Shown piece after piece: positions 50,555 through 57,393 of a stretch of 57,393 nucleotides of DNA. The position numbers were made by a program, and so were the translations under genes. The notes below the pieces were generated by a model. It was not told where the DNA came from. It ran no database searches and saw nothing but the letters and a program-made list of their open reading frames with translations. This stretch comes from Saprospiraceae bacterium. GTDB taxonomy: Bacteria > Bacteroidota > Bacteroidia > Chitinophagales > Saprospiraceae. The DNA lies in the NCBI GenBank assembly GCA_029263015.1, contig JAJCYI010000092.1, positions 1 to 57,393 on the forward strand, in the 5' to 3' direction. Position 1 is the first letter of the stretch; every line of letters begins with the position of its first letter.

Positions 50555-53500
50555 ATGCACCCATTTTATAGGTTGTTCTTTCCACTAATCACCCTTTTGT
50601 TCTGGGGGCATGGGTTGCTATTATCGCAGGACTACCTCGCCAACGTACAATTTTACAACCACGAAAACGGGCTTGCCGGGCGCTTCGCCAACTGCACCTT
50701 CAAAGACAGCCGGGGGTTGATATGGATCGGCACCCAGTTCGGGCTGAACCGCTTTGATGGGCGGGATTTCCTCCTTTTCAACGAAGCATCAGGTTTGCCC
50801 TTTCCGCAGGTGATGGAAATACACGAAGATTCGGAGGGGTGGCTCTGGCTTTTCAGAAACTGTTTCCACAAGCAGGGCTGCACCCGGAACCTGGCTTTTT
50901 TGCACAGCATCACACATGAGGTCCACACTTTTGAAGAACACTTAGGAGACAAGGTGGATTTCAGGCCGGAGGATGTGGTGAGCATTGTGACCAACGAATT
51001 TGGCGATGTTTTTTTAAGTGCAGAACGGCAGGTTGTTCAGTGGTCGGGAGAAGAAATCTTGCGGAAAATTGATTTAACAGGTTTGGCAGCTACCCCCAAC
51101 TTATTGTGTGTGTTAGGGGCAGACAGGCTGGCCGGATGGTATCATGCAGAAAATGAAACAAACAACGATTACCTCATCTATTTAGCATTCGATTTGCACG
51201 GAAAAACTCAACATTCTCAAATTGTCCCCAACCAAAGTAAAAAGAATGCAAAGGATGAACTGCAATTGATCGGCAGGGATCACCTGGGGCGAAAAATGGT
51301 CAGTCATAGTTATGCTTTTGATGATGCCGATCCCCATTTTGTACTCCGGGATGACGGCAAGCTCTTGAGGGATACTTCGGCCTGGTCAAACTATCCGAAC
51401 CCGCAGGATTTTTTTTACGACCCATTCCACCCGGTAGCATGGCAATATGGAAGTGACGGCCTGAATGTCTTTACCCTTTCGGGTGGCTTGGTCTATCGTT
51501 TTGGGGACGAATTTCCAGAATTGGGAAAAAATCGGCAAAATCGGCAGATCCGCTTTGATGGAGACCATATAACCTGGCTTTCAGGACGTTATGGCGTTTT
51601 CAGGATACAGTTCAGGCCCAATCCTTTTCAACGTGTCCTGTACAACCCGCTCCCCGACCTTGAATCCCCGATAAAAAATATTTGCCAAGGGGTGACACCT
51701 ATTGGAAACGGAAAACTGTTGTTGAGTACCCAACAATTTGGCTTTTATGAAAAGCAAAGCGGGACACCCGCCCCACCTGTCAGATTGGAAAAAAAAGAAC
51801 CAGGTGCAGTTCCCGTCACCTTGAGCAAAGGCTATCAGGGCGATTATTGGGGCGTGCAATATTCTATCCTACACCGATTGACAAAAATAGGTGGGGATTA
51901 CAGCTTTGAACGGCAATCTTTTGAACAAGGAAAAGCATTTAATAAAACGTTGTCCCAATACTCCAAAGGAAACCGCTTGTGGCTGGGCACGGACAAAGGC
52001 CTGCATTATTTTGACCACAAGCAACTGCGATTTTTGAATCTGGCCAACTACAATGGATTCGATGAATTAAAAGAAAGCACGGTACACCAGATTTATGAGG
52101 AAAACGGAGACCGGATCTGGCTCTGCACCTCCAGCGGCCTTTATCTTTTTAATGTAGAAAAAGGTATTCAGGAACGCTATTGGGAAGGCGGGAACAGCAC
52201 GCTCAAAATACCCGGCACTGCATTCTACCAGATACTGCCTGCCGAGCAGGGTGGTTGGTGGCTGGCTTCCCAGCAAGGCCTCGTCCTTTGGAACCCTGAC
52301 AAAAATACGACACAACTTTTCACCACCAAAGATGGCCTGGCTGCTAATGAAATCCTGGCAATCCATGAAGACGGTTATGGCTTTTTGTGGCTGGCAACGG
52401 ATGCAGGCCTGGTCCAATATCAAACAGGCACAAGCTTGTCAATGATTTGGCTGAAAGCGGACGGCATCAGTTCAAATGACTTCGAACCCTACACCTATTA
52501 TTGCCAGGAAGACGGGACGGTGTGGTTCGGCAGCACCAATGGCTACACGGTTTTCCATCCAAAAGATTTTAAGGATATTGACTTTACTGCCCAACCCGAT
52601 ATTCGGCTGAACATCCTCGACTTTGAGCAGTTTTCCATCGAAACGAACAAGCTCGAAAACCGGACGAACCAACTCCTCAAAAACCAACAGATCACTTTGC
52701 AGCCCGGCGAACAGCTGTTCAATCTCCGGATCGCCCTCGCCGATTATGTGAACGGCGCTGATGCAAAATATACCTACCGCATCCTTGGCTTTCAGGATTT
52801 TTGGCAGGAGGGCAAAGAGAACCTGATCCGCATCAGTGGCCTGCCTTACGGCAATTTCACATTGGAAATAAAGGGCCGGTTGGCCAACGGGCAGTACTCC
52901 TCCCAGGAAATCCACCTGCCAATTCGAATCCTGAAGCCCTTTTATTTAAAAACCTGGTTTTTAATATTTGCTATGGCAGTCATATTTTGCTCGGTTTTTC
53001 TTTGGTTCAAGTGGCGTACCTCCCAAATGAAGGAGCGGCAGATACAATTGGAGCGCACCGTTCAGGAACGGACGGAAGAACTCAAAAAAGACAAGGAAAC
53101 CATTCAGCTGCAGGCCAAAGAGCTGCGCCTTCTCGACAAACTGAAATCCCGCTTCTTCGCCAACGTTTCCCATGAACTCCGCACACCCCTGACCCTGATG
53201 CTGGGCCCCGTGCATTCCTTGCTGAAACGGAAGAAAAGGGACGGCGAGGAAACAAAGCTGCTACAGTTCATCCAGCGCAATGCCCAACAACTACAAAAGC
53301 TCATCAACGAAATATTGGACTTGTCCAAACTGGAAGACAACAAACTGGAAGTGATCGAAAAACCTGTGCTTTTCTATCCCTACCTCAAAGATCAAATGGC
53401 GCAGTTCCACTCCTTTGCGGCAAGTATGCAGCAGGAATTTGACATGAAGTTTGAGGCCGACGAGTCCCTGCAAATACTTTTGGACAAAAACAAATTTGAG

Positions 53501-54814
53501 AAAATCGTCCACAACTTCCTGTCAAATGCCCTGAAGTTTACACCGCCCAGCGGCAAGGTGGCATTAAAGGTGGAACAATTGGGCAACCACCTCCAGGTCA
53601 GCGTGAGCGATACGGGAAGGGGCATCCACCCCGACGACCAGCCCCACATCTTCGACCGTTTCTACCAAGCCCCCTCCCGGCCTCCCCAAAATGGGGAGGA
53701 ATTATCTTCCCAAATTGGGGAGGGCTGGGAAGGGGCGGAAGGCGGCACCGGCATCGGCCTGTCGCTCTGCAAGGAACTGGCCGAACTGCTGGGCGGAAAG
53801 GTCTGGGCAGAAAGTGAACTGGGAAAAGGGAGCGTGTTTTATTTCAAATTCCCAAAAGTCGAGGTGACATCTTTGGGGGATGGCCATGAGACCATGCAAA
53901 AAGGTGTCAACTCTGAACCAACTATTGCACTTGAACCAGAGATGACACCTTTCCCATTTCCCACAAAGCCACTCCTCAAAGATGTCACCTCGAAGCCTGG
54001 AATGGCAAACATCCTCATCGTCGAGGACAATGCCGACCTGCGGGAATACCTTCAGTTCCTTCTATCTGACTATCAGGTATTTACGACAGCAAACGGAAAA
54101 GAAGCTTTAGAATGGTTGACGGCGGACGATGGACGGCGGACGACGGATACAAACCGTCTGCCGTCTGCCGTCCGCCGTCAACCAGATTTGATAATCTCCG
54201 ACCTCATGATGCCTGTCATGGACGGCTTCCAGTTCCTAGAAAAACTCAAGTCCGATGACCGCTGGCGGCACCTGCCCATCATCATGCTGACCGCCAAGGT
54301 GAACGCCCGGGCCAAGCTCAGGGCACTGCGCATCGGGGTGGACGATTACCTGACCAAGCCGTTCCAGGAAGAGGAATTGATAGTCCGCATCGAAAACCTG
54401 CTGGGCAACTACCGGAAACGGATGGAAATGTTCTCGAAAATGGGGGACGGGACTCTCGGCGCCCTCGACAAAAACCGTCCTGTGATTGCGGAAGTAGATG
54501 CGGAATGGCTAAAAGAAGTGGAGGCGGTTTTTGAAAAACACTTCGGCGACCCTGGCCTTTCCGTTGAAAGGGCTGCCTGGGAACTGCACCTGAGCATCCG
54601 CCAGTTCCAACGCAGGCTCAAAATGGTCACCGGGCTTTCGCCCATACAATACATCCGGGAAATGCGCCTGCAAAAAGCCAAGGATTACCTCCTTGCCGGG
54701 AAATACGCCACTGTCCAAAAAACGGCACTGGCCACCGGGTTCAAAGATGCCCGGTATTTTTCCGAACTGTTCCAAAAACATTTCGCAGTCAGCCCTTCGT
54801 CCTTTTTGCGCTGA
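50555..54814 (+). CDS. Hybrid two-component system protein (periplasmic propeller, histidine kinase, receiver, AraC-type HTH)
   Basis: About 1419 residues from ATG 50555. A signal-like N-terminus is followed by a periplasmic two-propeller sensor made of Reg_prop blades (SRGLIWIGTQFGLNRFDG, RLWLGTDKGLHYFD, RIWLCTSSGLYLFN, FLWLATDAGLVQY). A Y_Y_Y domain (about 700-790), one transmembrane helix (about 802-822), a coiled linker, HisKA with His873 (NVSHELRTPLTL), HATPase_c, a receiver with phospho-acceptor Asp1216 (ISDLMMP) and a C-terminal AraC-type HTH complete it. Such proteins sense an extracellular ligand and switch on nearby genes; in Bacteroidota many respond to glycans. Three palindromic stretches lie in frame at about residues 1039-1063, 1103-1146 and 1188-1210. 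The downstream T9SS gene is a possible target. Confidence 0.95.
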   Translation: MHPFYRLFFPLITLLFWGHGLLLSQDYLANVQFYNHENGLAGRFANCTFKDSRGLIWIGTQFGLNRFDGRDFLLFNEASGLPFPQVMEIHEDSEGWLWLFRNCFHKQGCTRNLAFLHSITHEVHTFEEHLGDKVDFRPEDVVSIVTNEFGDVFLSAERQVVQWSGEEILRKIDLTGLAATPNLLCVLGADRLAGWYHAENETNNDYLIYLAFDLHGKTQHSQIVPNQSKKNAKDELQLIGRDHLGRKMVSHSYAFDDADPHFVLRDDGKLLRDTSAWSNYPNPQDFFYDPFHPVAWQYGSDGLNVFTLSGGLVYRFGDEFPELGKNRQNRQIRFDGDHITWLSGRYGVFRIQFRPNPFQRVLYNPLPDLESPIKNICQGVTPIGNGKLLLSTQQFGFYEKQSGTPAPPVRLEKKEPGAVPVTLSKGYQGDYWGVQYSILHRLTKIGGDYSFERQSFEQGKAFNKTLSQYSKGNRLWLGTDKGLHYFDHKQLRFLNLANYNGFDELKESTVHQIYEENGDRIWLCTSSGLYLFNVEKGIQERYWEGGNSTLKIPGTAFYQILPAEQGGWWLASQQGLVLWNPDKNTTQLFTTKDGLAANEILAIHEDGYGFLWLATDAGLVQYQTGTSLSMIWLKADGISSNDFEPYTYYCQEDGTVWFGSTNGYTVFHPKDFKDIDFTAQPDIRLNILDFEQFSIETNKLENRTNQLLKNQQITLQPGEQLFNLRIALADYVNGADAKYTYRILGFQDFWQEGKENLIRISGLPYGNFTLEIKGRLANGQYSSQEIHLPIRILKPFYLKTWFLIFAMAVIFCSVFLWFKWRTSQMKERQIQLERTVQERTEELKKDKETIQLQAKELRLLDKLKSRFFANVSHELRTPLTLMLGPVHSLLKRKKRDGEETKLLQFIQRNAQQLQKLINEILDLSKLEDNKLEVIEKPVLFYPYLKDQMAQFHSFAASMQQEFDMKFEADESLQILLDKNKFEKIVHNFLSNALKFTPPSGKVALKVEQLGNHLQVSVSDTGRGIHPDDQPHIFDRFYQAPSRPPQNGEELSSQIGEGWEGAEGGTGIGLSLCKELAELLGGKVWAESELGKGSVFYFKFPKVEVTSLGDGHETMQKGVNSEPTIALEPEMTPFPFPTKPLLKDVTSKPGMANILIVEDNADLREYLQFLLSDYQVFTTANGKEALEWLTADDGRRTTDTNRLPSAVRRQPDLIISDLMMPVMDGFQFLEKLKSDDRWRHLPIIMLTAKVNARAKLRALRIGVDDYLTKPFQEEELIVRIENLLGNYRKRMEMFSKMGDGTLGALDKNRPVIAEVDAEWLKEVEAVFEKHFGDPGLSVERAAWELHLSIRQFQRRLKMVTGLSPIQYIREMRLQKAKDYLLAGKYATVQKTALATGFKDARYFSELFQKHFAVSPSSFLR
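53681..53738. repeat. In-frame palindromic insert in the kinase ATP-binding domain
   Basis: CCTCCCCA/TGGGGAGG arms with a 3-nt loop (53681-53699 region) are followed by a related CTTCCCAAATTGGGGAGGG unit and TGGGAAGGGG. It encodes RPPQNGEELSSQIGEGWEGAEG, directly before GGTGIGLSLCKEL. Relatives usually go from the QAP stretch to the G box within a few residues, so this looks like about 20 extra residues in the ATP lid. Confidence 0.7.
53861..53991. repeat. In-frame nested palindrome in the kinase-receiver linker
   Basis: Outer arms 53861-53875 and 53977-53991 (15 bp, perfect, GAGGTGACATCTTTG). Inner arms 53900-53915 and 53937-53952 (16 bp, one mismatch, AAAGGTGTCAACTCTG). The 131-bp element encodes the whole linker between the ATPase domain and the receiver, without a stop. 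Confidence 0.85.
54116..54181. repeat. In-frame palindromic insert in the receiver domain
   Basis: TTGACGGCGGACG at 54116-54128 faces its exact complement at 54169-54181. Between them are direct and inverted GACGG units (GGACGGCGGACGACGG; CCGTCTGCCGTCTGCCG). It encodes TADDGRRTTDTNRLPSAVRRQ, between the second helix and the PDLIISD strand. Confidence 0.85.
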
Positions 54815-54943
54815 TTTCAGCCCCCCTACGCCCGCTTTTCTATAAAATGTCGCTTTTGACCCGCTAGTTCGTCGCATTTACCTCGTGTCGCCTGCCCGAT
54901 CTTTGTGTCATCCTAAATAATGGTTTTCTTCCATTATTATTCG

Positions 54944-55064
54944 GAGTATGATTTATCCAATTTCACTTAAAAAACTGATAGACCAACTTCCAGGAAGTTC
55001 TAAAACTTCCTGGAAGATTGCTTCAGACTATCACTTTACTAGGTGAAACTGTAAAATCATACTC
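54944..55064. repeat. Nested palindrome
   Basis: Outer arms 54944-54954 and 55054-55064 (11 bp, GAGTATGATTT, perfect) enclose inner arms 54987-54999 and 55004-55016 (13 bp, CTTCCAGGAAGTT, perfect). TTTCACTT/AGGTGAAA segments between them also pair. Confidence 0.8.
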
Positions 55065-55214
55065 TCAGCCTTTCACCTATTGAAGAATATCAAAGAATAA
55101 GTTTCTTGTTCGGGCTTCTGGTATCCAGTCCATATTTGGACGGGTTTCTTCCATTCGGCCTTTTTTCTGGGCCTGCCCAAAAAGAACAACAAGACAAAGG
55201 CAACCGGGCACTCC

Positions 55215-55257
55215 TGCCTGACGGCAGGCAGGCATCATTCCTGCCTGCCGTCAGGCA
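55215..55257. repeat. Perfect 18-bp inverted repeat
   Basis: Arms 55215-55232 and 55240-55257 (TGCCTGACGGCAGGCAGG) with a 7-nt loop, 65 nt before the T9SS gene start. The arm itself contains a smaller palindrome (CCTGACGGCAGG). Confidence 0.88.
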
Positions 55258-55327
55258 AGTTATTTTTAAAGTGAGCCGCCCGGGGGGCTTTTTGGAATCC
55301 TCATTTCTCACTTTAAAAATTATGATT

Positions 55328-56971
55328 ATGAAAAAATTAATTTTACTCGTCGTTCTACTTCTACTTAATCTTCCCTTCCTTCAAGCTGCCGATATCACTT
55401 GGGATGGTGGCGGAGACGGGACAACCTGGACACAAGGGACCAATTGGGTGGGTAATGTGGCGCCCTTAACTACCGATAATGCAATTTTTGATGCTGTCAC
55501 CGTAACCATTACATCTGGTTCTGCTATTACTATAGTTGGTTTAACAATAAGAAACAGCGGAAATATCACTTTCACACCAAACATTACTCATAATGGAGTT
55601 TTGACTATTCAAAATGCGTCAACAGTAGTATTCAACGGGACTGTATCCGCATCCGGATCTGCGATAAACTCAGATACTGGTGGACCTAATGCTATCACAT
55701 ATAGCCTTTCAAGTACTATGAAGGATATGAATATAAATGCGGCGACGACAATAACCGTAAATACCACTTTCTCTTTCCGACGATTCGTAGGTGCCTTCGA
55801 TTTGACGTTCAATGGATCAGGCACTATCACAAATGGTACTAAGATCAGTTCCGTCGCATCAGGTGCAACTTTTACATACAGCGGTACCGGAACATATACA
55901 CATAATGTTAATACCCTTGCAGTATTAACAGGTGGTGCGATTGTAAACAGCGGCAATTTTATAAGCAACAGCACTATTACAAACGACGGTACTTTTACGA
56001 ACAACAGCACTTTTACGAACAACGGCACTATTAAAGGTATCGGTACGATTACCCAAAGCGGGACTTTTACCAATGCAGCAGGTTCCTTTGTAGAACCCGG
56101 TCAATCACCTGGCACACTCACTATTACCGGTGACTTGTCTATAAATTCAGGTACGCTCAAATGCGAAATAAATGGAACCACTGCCAGTACCTTATATGAT
56201 GTATTGGATGTATCGGGTACGGCAACTATCGTCAACGGAAGTTCCAAATTAAACCTTGTGTTTGGATATGTAGCTTCTGCCAACGATGCTTTCGATATCG
56301 TCACAGCAGGGACTGTATCTGGGACTTTTGCAATTGGCGACATCACTTTTTCAGGTGGCAATGTCACTGCGGTGGATGTTACCTATCCCGGAGGTAAAGT
56401 TACGGTCACAGTGTCAGCAATACTACCGGTAGAATTGGTCTTCTTCGATGCCCGCCTGCAAGGAGAAACCACCCTGCTCAGCTGGCAAACCGCCTCCGAA
56501 ACCAACAACGAAGGCTTTGAAATAGAGCATAGCCCAGACGGAAAAAACTGGCGCAATCTTGCCACCATAAAAGGGCAAGGCACTACTTTCGAGCTTCAAA
56601 ACTATTCTTACCTCCATGAAAACCCACAACCCGGCCTTAACTACTACCGCCTCAAACAAATGGACTACGACGGGAAGTTTGAATATTCAAAAATTGTGAG
56701 TGTGGATTTGACAGACCTTGAAAACCCGTCAAGCTTCTGGGTCTATCCCAATCCCGTCAGCAAGGGTGAACTTACCTTGTATTTTCCTAAAGGGTTGGAA
56801 GAAGAAGCCTTCACCCTCACACTGTATAGTCTAGCAGGCCAGCTGCTAATACAACAAAAGGACGTGGAACTGCCGAAGACACTGGACATCAGTGGATTAG
56901 GGGCCGGTGTTTACCTGTTGGAGGTTATCAGTGGCAGTAAATCCTGGAAGGAGAGGTTTGTTGTCCAATAA
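55328..56971 (+). CDS. Secreted repeat protein with T9SS type A sorting domain
   Basis: About 547 residues. ATG 55328 (MKKLILLVVLLLLNLPFLQAA) begins a signal peptide; ATG 55322 two codons earlier is also possible. The passenger starts ITWDGGGDGTTWTQGTNWVGN, a stretch typical of autotransporter-like or beta-helix proteins, followed by repeats of the type TFTNNSTFTNNGTIKGIGTITQSGTF and an EPGQSPGTLTITGDLSI motif. Then comes an FN3-like module with LLSWQTASETNNEGFEIEHSPDGKNW and LNYYRLKQMDYDG. The last 75 or so residues are the sorting domain (VYPNPVSKGELTLYF, LTLYSLAGQLL, GAGVYLLEV). It is likely surface-exposed or released. The kinase/AraC protein upstream may control it (inference). Confidence 0.88.
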   Translation: MKKLILLVVLLLLNLPFLQAADITWDGGGDGTTWTQGTNWVGNVAPLTTDNAIFDAVTVTITSGSAITIVGLTIRNSGNITFTPNITHNGVLTIQNASTVVFNGTVSASGSAINSDTGGPNAITYSLSSTMKDMNINAATTITVNTTFSFRRFVGAFDLTFNGSGTITNGTKISSVASGATFTYSGTGTYTHNVNTLAVLTGGAIVNSGNFISNSTITNDGTFTNNSTFTNNGTIKGIGTITQSGTFTNAAGSFVEPGQSPGTLTITGDLSINSGTLKCEINGTTASTLYDVLDVSGTATIVNGSSKLNLVFGYVASANDAFDIVTAGTVSGTFAIGDITFSGGNVTAVDVTYPGGKVTVTVSAILPVELVFFDARLQGETTLLSWQTASETNNEGFEIEHSPDGKNWRNLATIKGQGTTFELQNYSYLHENPQPGLNYYRLKQMDYDGKFEYSKIVSVDLTDLENPSSFWVYPNPVSKGELTLYFPKGLEEEAFTLTLYSLAGQLLIQQKDVELPKTLDISGLGAGVYLLEVISGSKSWKERFVVQ

Positions 56972-57286
56972 TTTAAGTTGGGAGTCAACTCTAAGTTGTC
57001 TTCCAACTATGCATCTGCAAACCCTTGATTTTCAGGCATATATATTTTCAGGCCAATATTCACAAAAATCACATTATCAATGCCAGTGACACCTGAACAC
57101 GATATTGGCGAGCTGCATTGCCCATCTGCAATGGGCAGCCCGTCAGCAACTTTGGCCTGTAACCAAAAAAATGCATCCACCGTCACCTGCACCCTGCTCG
57201 ATGTAAAAGGCCGGGCAAGGTTTATGGAGATTTATACCCTGAACAAGGGAGCGTGTATATAACAATTGAAAACTCCCCCACCTAAC
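56972..57286. other. Gap with small hairpins and a possible gene fragment
   Basis: Holds AAGTTGG/CCAACT segments near 56976-57008, a hairpin near 57116-57134 (ATTGCCCAT with ATGGGCA), and a possible remnant of a T9SS sorting domain (57080-57262, listed). No intact gene is seen. Confidence 0.45.
57080..57262 (+). pseudogene. Possible remnant of a T9SS sorting-domain gene
   Basis: A 60-codon frame contains STVTCTLLDVKGRARFMEIYTLNKGACI, which resembles the middle of a type A sorting domain (beta strand, LLDVKGR turn, beta strand, L-x-K-G). The N-terminal half has no such likeness and there is no PNP start motif or typical C-terminal end. It could be a decayed gene end next to an inserted element, or chance. 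Confidence 0.25.
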
Positions 57287-57393
57287 AGTTGAAAAGGGTA
57301 CCAAAAAACGGGGCAAAAAATCATCTTTGGAATTTTTCCAAAATGATAAAACCGTGATAAAGATGGTAACCAAACAAGAGATCCTATTAATGC
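57285..57393 (+). mobile_element. Possible left end of an IS21-type insertion sequence (cut by window edge)
   Basis: From about 57287 the sequence CAGTTGAAAAGGGTACC and the following AAAAAACGGGGCAAAAAATC stretch are followed after 76 nt by an open frame beginning MVTKQEILLM, which runs off the window. Both features are like the left end and istA start of Bacteroidota IS21-type elements as I remember them. The right end is outside the window, so neither terminal repeats nor target duplication can be checked. Confidence 0.35.
57363..57393 (+). CDS. Start of a possible IstA transposase (partial)
   Basis: Only the first ten codons (MVTKQEILLM) are present. The wording fits the start of the helix-turn-helix of IS21-type transposases, where it is usually followed by a GKSQRxIAR-like segment. 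The evidence is too short for a firm call. Confidence 0.35.
   Translation, partial: MVTKQEILLM

Larger units (their letters stand above)
54815..55327. other. Gap with two palindromic repeats
   Basis: No gene is seen in these 513 bases. They hold a nested palindrome (54944-55064) and an 18-bp inverted repeat (55215-55257). An open frame continuous with the next gene runs back to 55106, but the signal peptide places that gene's start at 55322-55328. Confidence 0.6.

Overview
The window reads as chromosomal DNA of a Bacteroidota bacterium, most likely a Saprospira-type lineage (inference). Direct evidence is: two proteins with type IX secretion (T9SS) C-terminal sorting domains, a TonB-dependent receptor with a carboxypeptidase-like N-terminal domain, a GWxTD protein, a hybrid two-component system, TAnnTTTG -7 promoter boxes, weak Shine-Dalgarno sequences, and a MurE with the DNPR motif of the meso-diaminopimelate-adding enzyme. 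No rRNA, tRNA or CRISPR array was seen.

Layout. 0.3-15 kb is a mixed housekeeping region: glutamate dehydrogenase, a paraoxonase-like lactonase, a TonB receptor, a small T9SS cargo protein, a subtilase, a DUF721 protein with a VWA protein, an MscS channel, a GWxTD protein and a dolichol-phosphate-mannose-synthase-like glycosyltransferase. 15.1-33.4 kb is a complete division and cell-wall (dcw) cluster, all on the plus strand, in the order mraZ-rsmH-ftsL-ftsI(PBP, PASTA)-murE-mraY-murD-ftsW-murG-murC-ftsQ-ftsA-ftsZ. Three foreign-looking genes sit in it: a small lipoprotein (after mraY), a Bro-N/DinD-like protein (after murD) and a KilA-N protein (after murC, 1 nt from ftsQ). MraZ-type operator repeats precede mraZ. 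34.1-47.8 kb is one gene for a 4.5-thousand-residue secreted mosaic protein (SdrD_B-like, GEVEDY, cysteine-containing repeats, HYR-like, lectin-like, TSP3-like) that ends in a duplicated dockerin-like calcium-loop module instead of a T9SS sorting domain. 48-50.4 kb holds two small minus-strand genes and an AAA_14/DUF4143 ATPase-nuclease gene preceded by a perfect 31-bp palindrome. 50.5-57 kb holds a large hybrid histidine kinase/AraC regulator and a T9SS cargo protein. The last 100 bases look like the left end of an IS21-type element.

The strongest cross-cutting signal is palindromic DNA. Gaps carry nested hairpins (one palindrome inside the loop of another), and similar palindromes lie in frame inside coding sequence: three in the hybrid kinase, two in murD and possibly one in the KilA-N gene. 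This resembles the coding-sequence-invading palindromic elements known from Rickettsia, but the sequences here differ. The second notable item is the ATPase gene whose flanking palindrome carries an outward-facing -7 box at each end, one of them placed so that transcription would start at or next to the ATG.
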